DNA of 43,207 nucleotides from Candidatus Krumholzibacteriota bacterium (GTDB lineage: Bacteria > Krumholzibacteriota > Krumholzibacteriia > Krumholzibacteriales > Krumholzibacteriaceae). The position numbers and the translations under genes are program-made. Shown piece after piece: positions 8,708 through 16,037 of the stretch. Under the pieces are notes generated by a model. The model searched no databases and was not told the origin of the DNA. It saw only the letters and a program-made list of their open reading frames with translations. The DNA is taken from assembly GCA_016932415.1 (NCBI GenBank), contig JAFGCX010000013.1, forward strand, positions 1 to 43,207, given 5' to 3'. Every line of letters starts with the position of its first letter. Position 1 is the stretch's first letter.

Positions 8708-9649
8708 ATGAAGAGTAAGGTTTTGATCGGGTTTATGGTCTTGATGGTCGTGCCTGTAATGCTTTTGGGGTCGACTAAACCGTTCGAAAAGGTAGGGACA
8801 TACGCAGCTCCATTTCTCAAGATCGGTCCTTCGGCGAGAGCTGCCGGTATGGGAAACGCCTTCACGGCTATAGCCGACGACGCGACAGCGATCTACTGGA
8901 ACCCGGCGGGAATGGTTGAGATCAACCGTACTCAGGTAACCTTGAACTCTACTCTTTGGCCGGCTGATATCGATGTCTATTTCGTGGGGGCGGTCTTTAC
9001 CACTCCCTACCTTCCCGGAACGTTCGGGATAAGCGCGAGGGCGCTGGTCATGGATCCCCAGGTCGAGAGAACGATATATATGCCGGAAGGGACAAAACGT
9101 TTCTTCGATGCCGGTGATATGTCATTCGGACTCTCGTACGCGACCTATTTTACCGACAAGTTCTCTGCCGGTTTTACCGGGCATTTCATTCATATGGGAC
9201 TTGCCGACAAGAGCGTGGAGACGATGGCGTTCGATTTCGGGCTTATCTACAGGATAGGGATACAGGGGATGAGACTTGGTATGATGATCCAGTCTCTTGG
9301 CGGTGAAGTCGATTTCGACGACCGCTCGTCGAAGATGCCGACACTGTTCAAAGTCGGTTTGAGCATGGATGCCTACAGAAGGGGTATGCATGCTGTCCTC
9401 GCGGCCGGTGAGTTTTCCCATCCTTCCGATAACAAGGAACGGATGAATGTCGGTATGGAGTATGTCTTCAACCAGTTCTTCTATCTGAGATCGGGATATA
9501 ATATCAATTATGATACTTCGAAACTGGGCTGGGGTGTCGGATTCAGAGTCGATACAAGTCAGACCTCCGATCTTGGATTCGATTATGCCTGGGAGGATCT
9601 TGATTACCTTGGATCGACCCACCGTGTGACACTGAACTTCAGTTACTAG
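8708..9649 (+). CDS. PorV/PorQ-like outer-membrane beta-barrel protein
   Basis: 313 residues. The ATG at 8708 follows AGGAGG (8695-8700) by 7 nt; a GTG one codon earlier is less well placed. A signal peptide (MKSKVLIGFMVLMVVPVML) precedes the family signature: residues about 35-67 read FLKIGPSARAAGMGNAFTA, then DDATAIYWNPAGM. This is the FadL-like N-terminus shared by the PorV/PorQ and UPF0164 families. The rest is alternating barrel strands ending in Tyr. In type IX secretion PorV shuttles cargo carrying C-terminal domains; here the preceding gene ends in such a domain. No other type IX component is in the window, so a secretion role is inference. Confidence 0.8.
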   Translation: MKSKVLIGFMVLMVVPVMLLGSTKPFEKVGTYAAPFLKIGPSARAAGMGNAFTAIADDATAIYWNPAGMVEINRTQVTLNSTLWPADIDVYFVGAVFTTPYLPGTFGISARALVMDPQVERTIYMPEGTKRFFDAGDMSFGLSYATYFTDKFSAGFTGHFIHMGLADKSVETMAFDFGLIYRIGIQGMRLGMMIQSLGGEVDFDDRSSKMPTLFKVGLSMDAYRRGMHAVLAAGEFSHPSDNKERMNVGMEYVFNQFFYLRSGYNINYDTSKLGWGVGFRVDTSQTSDLGFDYAWEDLDYLGSTHRVTLNFSY

Positions 9650-9687
9650 GGGGGTGGATACGGGGGGTATGAAGACCTCCTGTCGAT

Positions 9688-11202
9688 ATGAGAAGAAATA
9701 TTGCTCTTGCTGTGGTCCTACTGTTGATCCTGGGGTTGAACTCCGGTCTTTCCAATGGAGGATCACTGAGAGGCGAAGGTGATTTCGAGTTCTATCTCGA
9801 TGCCGGTTCGCTTCCTCTCAAGGGCGAGAAGGTACTTGAGATATTTCAGATAGCAGTTCCTACGAAAGAAATAAAATATGAGAAGAAAGACGACGGCTTT
9901 GAGGCTGTCGTCTCTGTTTATCTGGCGATCGGTCGCGACGGCGAAAAGATCTATGAAAAACAACTGATGATCCGCGATTCCAGGGTTGTGGAGCCTTCAT
10001 CTGCCGACCTGGCGGGATTTCTTTATATTTCCGATTCATGCAGCGTTGATCCGGGTATATATCACCTGACCGTTCGGTTGGAGGACCGGAGCAGGAGAAA
10101 GAAGACCCTGCTCGGTGCTTTGCGGAACAAACACTTTTATTCGCTTATAGAGAACGAATTGCTCGATATAAGATCGTTTGATCATACCAGGATCGTCATG
10201 AGTGATCCATTCCTTCTCTGGGGCCGCGACAGTGATGGCAGATTCATTCCCAATCCGATGAGTGTCTACGGCCTGAAGAACGATACCCTTACCGTCTTTA
10301 CGCAGGCCAGGTTGCCGGACGGCGTCGACAGGCCTGAAATCGAGATATATATGACGATTCTCAACGACAGGGGAATGGTAGTCGACTCCCTTGGTTTTAA
10401 CGCTCGGGTCAGAGGCGGGAGAGCGGCGATCCTTGGACGTTTCGATGTCAATAAATGGGAGGCTGGCGGGTACAGGGTGAATATATCGGCATCGTCCCGG
10501 CCGAGCCTCTTTGCGATGACAGGGAAGGATTTCAATATCGCGTGGGAACTTCTAAACTGGCAGAGGCCGCGAAGGGATGTCCTCGGTGAAGCAAGGATCA
10601 TATTCAACGATTTCGAATTTGATGAATTCAAAAGCGTCGGTATTGGACAGCAGGAATCGATCCTTAACGAATTCTGGAAGAAGCTCGATCCTACTCCCCA
10701 TACGGCGGTCAACGAGAATTACGAGATATTCACCGACAGGGTAAGGTACGCCGATTCCCACTTCAGCGATCATCGGAAAGGATCGCTGACGGACAGGGGG
10801 CAGATATACGTAAGGTTCGGTCCACCCGAAGATATACTGGAGGAAAGCGTTCCGTTCAACAGGACCGATCTCGATGAAGTCATCGACAAGCTCGATGACC
10901 AGTACAAGGTAGTGATCCATAATACGTACAAAGGCTTCGGGACGGAAGCAGTGAACATATATGACATGACGACAGATCGCGCGAAGTTGTACCGGGGCGG
11001 TGGCATGGATACCGGTGCTTACCAGCTCTGGCTCTATTCCCTGAAGGGGCGTCCGCTTTTCGAGAGGGACGACCTGATGTCGATAAACTCCGGATTGAGG
11101 TTTCTCTTTATCGACAAGGATGGCGTCGGCGCCTATGTCCTGGTCGGGACTTCCGATGATTTCAAGGATGAATCGCGTGGTTCAAGTTCGATCATGGAAT
11201 AG
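9688..11202 (+). CDS. GWxTD-domain protein (first copy)
   Basis: 504 residues with a signal peptide (MRRNIALAVVLLLILGL). The C-terminal third matches the GWxTD domain: GSLTDRGQIYVRFGPPEDI at residues 365-383, later YQLWLYS and a strand-rich end. The family name-motif Trp is replaced (GSLTD), whereas the second copy at 19987 keeps GWDTD. The N-terminal region has beta-rich, Ig-like segments (VVSVYLAIGRDGEKIYEKQLM). GWxTD proteins occur in Bacteroidota, Acidobacteriota and related lineages and have no established function; the signal peptide implies periplasm or surface. The gene lies 38 nt after the PorV-like gene. No good ribosome site precedes the ATG at 9688. An ATG at 9669 is in another frame and short, so coupling to the upstream gene is likely. 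Confidence 0.75.
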   Translation: MRRNIALAVVLLLILGLNSGLSNGGSLRGEGDFEFYLDAGSLPLKGEKVLEIFQIAVPTKEIKYEKKDDGFEAVVSVYLAIGRDGEKIYEKQLMIRDSRVVEPSSADLAGFLYISDSCSVDPGIYHLTVRLEDRSRRKKTLLGALRNKHFYSLIENELLDIRSFDHTRIVMSDPFLLWGRDSDGRFIPNPMSVYGLKNDTLTVFTQARLPDGVDRPEIEIYMTILNDRGMVVDSLGFNARVRGGRAAILGRFDVNKWEAGGYRVNISASSRPSLFAMTGKDFNIAWELLNWQRPRRDVLGEARIIFNDFEFDEFKSVGIGQQESILNEFWKKLDPTPHTAVNENYEIFTDRVRYADSHFSDHRKGSLTDRGQIYVRFGPPEDILEESVPFNRTDLDEVIDKLDDQYKVVIHNTYKGFGTEAVNIYDMTTDRAKLYRGGGMDTGAYQLWLYSLKGRPLFERDDLMSINSGLRFLFIDKDGVGAYVLVGTSDDFKDESRGSSSIME

Positions 11203-11236
11203 ATTCGGGCGGTTTGAAGAGGCAGGGAATTTTTGG

Positions 11237-11265
11237 TTGACAATGATAATAGTATCAAGTATTTT
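11237..11265 (+). promoter_or_regulatory. exbB promoter with Fur-like palindrome in the spacer
   Basis: TTGACA at 11237-11242, 17-bp spacer, TATTTT at 11260-11265. The spacer holds TGATA-ATAG-TATCA (11244-11257), a perfect inverted repeat resembling half of a Fur box (GATAATGATAATCATTATC). A repressor bound there would block RNA polymerase. Downstream, AACGGAT (11323-11329) and ATCCGTT (11345-11351) can form a 7-bp hairpin in the leader. Confidence 0.6.
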
Positions 11266-11373
11266 ACAGCCGTTAAGAGAGATTGGATTTACTTGTTTGT
11301 AATCAATTGAGGTCCGTATTCCAACGGATGTTGTTATCATTCTAATCCGTTTTCCGTAGAAGGAGCGCGTCGT

Positions 11374-12240
11374 ATGGTAGAGAGAAGGTACACGGTAAGG
11401 GCTGTTATTGTTGGTTTCATTCTTTGTCTAGTCGCTGCCTCACCCGTAGTTCTTCTGGCTCAGGAAGCTATAGAAGAAGCGTCAGCCCCTGAAATGACAT
11501 TGCAGTCGGCTCAGGATTCAATTGGAACAGCCAGGAATGATTCGATGGTTGTCGCTAATGATGTCGCTGATATGGCCGAGAGAAAGAGACTCGGTGTAGT
11601 GCTCTACAACCTTAAGCACAGCGGGATCGGCGAGAAGTATGTAGATGGTGGAAACTTCATGCATGCTCTCCTTTTAGCGTCGATCGTCGGAGTCGTCTTT
11701 ATCATAGAAAGACTTGTTACTCTCGCCCGTGCGCGCGTCAACGTGAGAAAGCTCATGGGGGAAGTCCTCGGAGCTATCAAATCTGAGGGAATCGACGGAG
11801 CGATGCGCGTATGTGAACGCACAAGAGGTCCGATCGCGGCCGTTCTTCACTCGGGGCTTCTAAGGTCGGGGCGTGGTCCGGAGGCGGTAAAGGAAGCTAT
11901 CGAGACCGCCGGATCGATCGAGACTTCGTTTCTCGAGCGCGGCCTCGTGGCGATCGCCACAGTGGCGCAGGTAGCCCCGCTTCTCGGGTTCCTTGGTACG
12001 GTATCGGGTATGATCAGCGCGTTTGCCGCTATCGCTTCGGCGGAGCAGGTAAGCGCCAAGGTAGTAGCCTCCGGTATCGAGGAAGCTCTTATCACGACGG
12101 CTACAGGTCTTATAATCGCTATTCCGGCAAGCATAGGGCACTCGTTCTTCGTGTCCCAGATCGACCGTTTCGTCCTCGAGATGGAGGAAGCATCGGCCGA
12201 ACTGGTAAATGAGCTTATCGAACTGAATATTTCCAAGTAG
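11374..12240 (+). CDS. exbB: MotA/TolQ/ExbB proton-channel family protein
   Basis: 288 residues; ATG at 11374 preceded by AAGGAG. It is the inner-membrane channel subunit that uses the proton gradient to drive TonB. The order is: an N-terminal signal-peptide-like helix (residues about 9-28, ending VVLLAQ), a polar stretch of about 60 residues, the first core membrane helix (about 93-112, ALLLASIVGVVFIIERL), a cytoplasmic loop, then two long membrane helices containing the family motif APLLGFLGTVSGMISAF. The last helix has TTATGLIIAIPA, also typical. The extra N-terminal export signal and periplasmic extension resemble larger ExbB/TolQ variants, not the three-helix E. coli ExbB. It forms an operon with two exbD genes and tonB, spaced 12-24 nt apart. 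Confidence 0.9.
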   Translation: MVERRYTVRAVIVGFILCLVAASPVVLLAQEAIEEASAPEMTLQSAQDSIGTARNDSMVVANDVADMAERKRLGVVLYNLKHSGIGEKYVDGGNFMHALLLASIVGVVFIIERLVTLARARVNVRKLMGEVLGAIKSEGIDGAMRVCERTRGPIAAVLHSGLLRSGRGPEAVKEAIETAGSIETSFLERGLVAIATVAQVAPLLGFLGTVSGMISAFAAIASAEQVSAKVVASGIEEALITTATGLIIAIPASIGHSFFVSQIDRFVLEMEEASAELVNELIELNISK

Positions 12241-12258
12241 CGGTATGGAGCTGAACAA

Positions 12259-12669
12259 ATGATCAAGAAAAGCTCAAAAGTCTCATCTGAATTCAGTACT
12301 TCATCGATGTCGGATATCAACTTCCTGCTGCTCATCTTCTTTCTGGTGACGACGATGTTCGCTGTTGAAAAGGGGCTGCCGATGGCGTTGCCGGGGCAGG
12401 AGTCGAAATCCGTGAAGTTGAAGAAGGACAACGTCGTCGTTCTTCAGGCGTACGCGAACGGATCGATCGTCGTCAGGGGATCGGGGCCGGTAAGGCTGGA
12501 AGATCTCAAACTTTTCGTCGAGAACAAACTGATTCAGAACAGCAAAGCTGTTATCGTAATCGAGACGCATCCTGACGCCGATTATGGTCTTATGATAGAT
12601 ATTCTCGATGAGCTGCGCCTGGCAAATGCCGAGCGCATATCGTTGAGGACTATGAAATCAGGCGCGTAG
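12259..12669 (+). CDS. exbD: ExbD/TolR-family protein (first copy)
   Basis: 136 residues: a short cytoplasmic N-terminus, one membrane helix (about residues 16-36) carrying the family motif SMSDINFLLLIFFLVTTMF, then a periplasmic domain. The Asp in the helix (MSDIN) is the proton-carrying residue of ExbD/TolR. The C-terminus (IDILDELRLANAERISLRT) matches the ExbD fold. The ATG at 12259 is 18 nt after exbB. It is one of two consecutive exbD genes, suggesting either a mixed ExbD complex or two partners serving different TonB-type clients. Confidence 0.92.
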   Translation: MIKKSSKVSSEFSTSSMSDINFLLLIFFLVTTMFAVEKGLPMALPGQESKSVKLKKDNVVVLQAYANGSIVVRGSGPVRLEDLKLFVENKLIQNSKAVIVIETHPDADYGLMIDILDELRLANAERISLRTMKSGA

Positions 12670-12681
12670 AGGAGAATAGTT

Positions 12682-13086
12682 TTGAAGATAAGCAAGACTC
12701 AGGGTGTCGCAAGCAGTATTCCCACAGGATCGATGGCTGACATCATCTTTCTTCTGCTGATCTTTTTTATGGTGACTACGATTTTCAAGATGGAAGAAGG
12801 ATTGCCGATTACCCTGCCGAGAGCCGAGACAGGCAGCGAACTGGAAAGAGAAAGGCTCGTTCATGTATGGGCCGACCGGTATAACAGGGTCAGCATCAAT
12901 GACAAACTCGTACCTGTCGATTATATAGACGCGGTAATTAAATCAAGGTTTGAAGAGAACCCTGCTCTGATCGTAGCTTTCAATATAGATCACAGAACGA
13001 AATACAATCTTGTCTCCGATATCATAGAGCAGTTGAAAGAAGCCAACGCCGTAAACGTGACATTCGTCTCGGTCGGCGATGATTGA
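12682..13086 (+). CDS. exbD: ExbD/TolR-family protein (second copy)
   Basis: 134 residues starting at TTG 12682, with GAGGAG at 12669-12674 as ribosome site. Same architecture as the preceding gene: membrane helix with SMADIIFLLLIFFMVTTIF, including the conserved Asp, then a periplasmic domain ending VSDIIEQLKEANAVNVTFV. The two copies are similar in the helix but clearly diverged in the periplasmic part, so the duplication is old. The gene lies 12 nt after the first exbD and 24 nt before tonB. Confidence 0.92.
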   Translation: MKISKTQGVASSIPTGSMADIIFLLLIFFMVTTIFKMEEGLPITLPRAETGSELERERLVHVWADRYNRVSINDKLVPVDYIDAVIKSRFEENPALIVAFNIDHRTKYNLVSDIIEQLKEANAVNVTFVSVGDD

Positions 13087-13110
13087 TCCTATCGACACAA
13101 GGGGTAAAGG

Positions 13111-13743
13111 GTGGCTACAGTAGCTATTGCAAATCAGGAGTTTAAGGGAGGATACAACAGGTATCTGAGGAATTCTCTCTATGCTGCCATGGTGATACAT
13201 TTCGTCACGATCTATTTCTCTCCTCCCTTTGAGTTCAAACCATACGTGTTGAAGGAGCAGGAGTTTATCGTCGTAGAGACTGCCGACGATTTCGAATTGC
13301 CTCCTCCGCCCCAGGAGATCGATCAGCCGGTAATCCCGATGGAAGCGGCAGAAGGGGAGGAAGTGGATGAGGATACCGAGATAGCTCCGACGAGTTTCGA
13401 CAGGATCGACAATCTTCCGCCTCCACCTCCGCCTCCGACGGAAAACGCGCAGGAGTTCTACGCCTTCGATGAACCTCCTCAACTTGTCAAATACGTATCT
13501 CCGAAATATCCGAACCTCGCACAGTCGGCGGGTATCGAAGGCACGGTAACTATCAGGGTCGTCGTTGGGATCGACGGAAAGGTCGAGAGCGCGAGCGTGC
13601 TTCAATCGGACGTCACGCCGGCAATGGAACGGGCTGCCATTACGGCCGCGAAGCAGTTTGTCTTCAAACCTGCCAAACAGAGGACAGTTCCGGTTAGAGC
13701 CTCGATGGCTGTCCCGATCAGGTTCAAACTGCACGGCAGATAA
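13111..13743 (+). CDS. tonB: TonB-family energy transducer
   Basis: 210 residues from GTG 13111, with an AAGGGGTAAAGG purine-rich site upstream. A membrane anchor spans about residues 21-40 (NSLYAAMVIHFVTIYF). A proline- and acid-rich periplasmic linker follows, with a run of seven Pro at 103-109. The C-terminal TonB domain spans about 129-210, beginning YVSPKYPNLAQSAGIEGTV, with the typical GKVESASVLQSD and end VPIRFKLHG. It transmits energy from ExbB/ExbD to outer-membrane receptors, such as the one at 3042. A strong terminator 26 nt after the stop ends the operon. Confidence 0.93.
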   Translation: MATVAIANQEFKGGYNRYLRNSLYAAMVIHFVTIYFSPPFEFKPYVLKEQEFIVVETADDFELPPPPQEIDQPVIPMEAAEGEEVDEDTEIAPTSFDRIDNLPPPPPPPTENAQEFYAFDEPPQLVKYVSPKYPNLAQSAGIEGTVTIRVVVGIDGKVESASVLQSDVTPAMERAAITAAKQFVFKPAKQRTVPVRASMAVPIRFKLHGR

Positions 13744-13768
13744 TGCCGGTATCAGAATCATCGAATTC

Positions 13769-13794
13769 AAAGCCCGGTCCTTCCGGGCTTTTTT
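13769..13794 (+). terminator. Rho-independent terminator after tonB
   Basis: AAAGCCCGG (13769-13777) pairs perfectly with CCGGGCTTT (13783-13791) around a 5-nt loop. The T run covers 13789-13794. It is a 9-bp stem directly after the exbB-exbD-exbD-tonB operon, so tolC must have its own promoter. Confidence 0.9.
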
Positions 13795-13808
13795 AATGTA
13801 CTAACCGT

Positions 13809-13820
13809 TATCATTTGATA
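13809..13820 (+). promoter_or_regulatory. Possible operator upstream of tolC
   Basis: TATCA-TT-TGATA is a perfect 5-bp inverted repeat with a 2-bp gap. It uses the same TGATA/TATCA arms as the palindrome in the exbB promoter, in the opposite orientation. A convincing promoter was not found: TAGAAT (13821-13826) abuts it but lacks a -35 box, and TTGAAA (13836-13841) with TACAAT (13862-13867) has a 20-bp spacer. Confidence 0.35.
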
Positions 13821-13914
13821 TAGAATGAATCTTGTTTGAAACCTCGGAGCCTGTTCAATCGTACAATTAAATAGTTGTCGTTGAACAAACTGGATTTCTG
13901 ACCGGGAGAAAGGT

Positions 13915-15276
13915 ATGAGTATGAGATCTGTAGCGATATTATTACTGGCAGTCTTTCTGACCTTCGCCTCTACGGGGTTGCCCGGAGGTGCTGTTTTTTC
14001 TTCGGCCGCGTCGGCGCAGGAGGTCTTTTCGCTCGACGAATGTATCGACCTGGCTTTGAAAAACAATCCGGATGTCCATCTGGCCCGGGAGAACCTGAAA
14101 AAGTATGAAAGTTCCGTGAAATACAGCTACGGAAATCTGCTGCCGAATCTCTCCGCCGCCGTTTCGTCAGGGCATGTCTATTACGGACCTTCATCGGTCC
14201 AGTTCGATTCCCAGGGTCGCCCCGTACAGACGAGCGGATTCGATTATAATAACTACGGGTTCAGAATGACTTCGGACATGGTCTTCTTCGACGGAGGAGG
14301 AAACTACAGCCGAATCAATAACGCGAGGCACACGAGGGACGGGGCGAGGGAACAGTTTCAGTACAGTAAGGATCTTTTGACAGCGGACGTGATCAGGGCG
14401 TATTACAATCTGGTCAGAAGCAAGATGCTTTATATTGTAACTGAAGAGTCGATGGAACAGGCGGGCAAGAACCTGTCAAGATCGGAAGCCCTTCTTGAGG
14501 TCGGTTCGGCAACAAGGGCCGATGTCCTGAAAGCGAAAGTGCGTTATTCAAATACTCGTCTTTCAATGATCAGCGCCCGCAACCGGATCGAACTGGCCAG
14601 GGAAGAACTCGCGGCGCTTCTGAACACGCGCTCCGATCAGCTGATAGATGTCGATACGACATTGATCATAGATATCGTCGATCCCGATCCTGAAGAGGAG
14701 ATCACTTTCGCGATCGAACACAGATCGGACCTTAAAAGTCTCGATTGTTTCAAAAAAGCGGCGAAATCGGGTATCACCAGGGCGAGAAGCGGATGGTTTC
14801 CCGTCATCGGGGCGAACTTCGGATATTACTGGAACGATCGCGCGATGGCTGAAAATTTCAATTTCTTCAAGGAAGAATATCAATGGAATATTACCGGTTA
14901 CATAAGCCTGAATATTTTCGACAGGTTTATGACCAGCACTAATATCGCTTCAGCCAAAGCTGATTACAGGATCGCCGAATACAATCTTGAAAAAAGCAGG
15001 TTGTCGGCGGTCAAGGAGATCAAATCTCTTCTTTTCGGTATACGCGAAGCAAGTGAGAGAATAGACGTGGCGACGGAGACTGTGGAACAGGCGACAGAGG
15101 ATGTAAGGCTGGCCGAAGAGAGATACAGGGTCGGCGCTGGAACGATGCTTGAGACTATCGACGCCCAGGTCGCCTTGACGCAGGCGAAAGCCGATGTCAT
15201 AGAGGCAAGGTGCGATTATCTCGTCGCGGTAGCCGATCTGGCCCGTGCCACGGGGCGAAGGACAGGCATTAAATAA
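13915..15276 (+). CDS. tolC: TolC-family outer-membrane efflux protein
   Basis: 453 residues; ATG at 13915 with GGGAGAAAGG at 13904-13913. A signal peptide (about residues 1-35, ending AASAQE) leads into FSLDECIDLALKNNPDV, the standard opening of the outer-membrane efflux domain. Two repeats of paired long helices with strand segments follow; the second ends in RYRVGAGTMLETIDAQ, the conserved YxxG motif region. It forms the trimeric channel-tunnel through outer membrane and periplasm. It begins a five-gene cluster with an ABC ATPase, a MacA-like adaptor and two permeases, so the complete tripartite exporter is encoded together. The substrate is not evident. Confidence 0.92.
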   Translation: MSMRSVAILLLAVFLTFASTGLPGGAVFSSAASAQEVFSLDECIDLALKNNPDVHLARENLKKYESSVKYSYGNLLPNLSAAVSSGHVYYGPSSVQFDSQGRPVQTSGFDYNNYGFRMTSDMVFFDGGGNYSRINNARHTRDGAREQFQYSKDLLTADVIRAYYNLVRSKMLYIVTEESMEQAGKNLSRSEALLEVGSATRADVLKAKVRYSNTRLSMISARNRIELAREELAALLNTRSDQLIDVDTTLIIDIVDPDPEEEITFAIEHRSDLKSLDCFKKAAKSGITRARSGWFPVIGANFGYYWNDRAMAENFNFFKEEYQWNITGYISLNIFDRFMTSTNIASAKADYRIAEYNLEKSRLSAVKEIKSLLFGIREASERIDVATETVEQATEDVRLAEERYRVGAGTMLETIDAQVALTQAKADVIEARCDYLVAVADLARATGRRTGIK

Positions 15277-15315
15277 GGAATCTGCCGCAGATAGCAGGAA
15301 CATGGGAGAGTCAGG

Positions 15316-16002
15316 ATGTTGATCAGTGTCAAAGAATTGACGAAGGTATACGAAGTCGGGGCGGAGAAGATAAGGGCTGTGGCCGGTGTCGACCTGCAGG
15401 TCTCAAAGAACGAATACCTGTCGGTGATGGGTCCGTCAGGTTCGGGTAAATCGACTCTGATGAATATACTCGGGTGTCTCGACACGCCGACTTCAGGATT
15501 TTATTCATTGAATGGCCAGGAAGTAAGTGGACTGAGTGATGATGAACTTGCCTATATCAGGAACAAGGAGATAGGCTTTGTCTTTCAGACTTTTAACCTC
15601 CTTCCGCGGGCTACCGCTCTTCAGAATGTGGAACTGCCCCTTATATACGGTGGAATACCCGCTGACGAAAGGAATGAGAGGGCGAAAAAAGCGCTCGAGG
15701 CAGTCGGCCTTACCGCGAGGGCTGCCCATAAACCGAGCGAGCTTTCCGGCGGGCAGAGGCAGAGGGTAGCCATCGCCAGAGCCCTGGTCAACAATCCATC
15801 GATTATTCTTGCCGACGAACCTACCGGCAATCTCGACAGCAGCACCGGCAATGAGATCATGAGTATTTTCAAAACGATACATTCCGCGGGGAATACGATA
15901 ATCATGGTCACTCATGAAGAATATATTGCCGAACATTCCAAACGTGTTGTCAGATTGCTCGATGGTTTGATATCATCAGATAAAATGATCGCGAAAAATT
16001 GA
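15316..16002 (+). CDS. ABC transporter ATPase, MacB/LolD type
   Basis: 228 residues, a stand-alone nucleotide-binding subunit. Walker [10 protein letters not shown] is at 39-47, the Q-loop at [14 protein letters not shown], the signature LSGGQ at 143-147 and Walker B IILADE at 163-168, with the switch His in MVTHE. The stretch [16 protein letters not shown] is typical of the MacB/LolD/FtsE group, which works with FtsX-like permeases. In E. coli MacB this domain is fused to the permease; here it is separate, 39 nt after tolC and 35 nt before the adaptor, and serves two permease genes. It provides ATP energy on the cytoplasmic side. Confidence 0.93.
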   Translation: MLISVKELTKVYEVGAEKIRAVAGVDLQVSKNEYLSVMGPSGSGKSTLMNILGCLDTPTSGFYSLNGQEVSGLSDDELAYIRNKEIGFVFQTFNLLPRATALQNVELPLIYGGIPADERNERAKKALEAVGLTARAAHKPSELSGGQRQRVAIARALVNNPSIILADEPTGNLDSSTGNEIMSIFKTIHSAGNTIIMVTHEEYIAEHSKRVVRLLDGLISSDKMIAKN

Positions 16003-16037
16003 TTTCTGATTTTTTAGGAGCCAGTCAGGGGGGTTCA

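Noticed and set aside
9669-9760. Alternative ATG at 9669 preceded by a G-rich site, before the first GWxTD gene
   Set aside because: It opens a different frame with no signal peptide or similarity. The frame from 9688 carries the signal peptide and domain.
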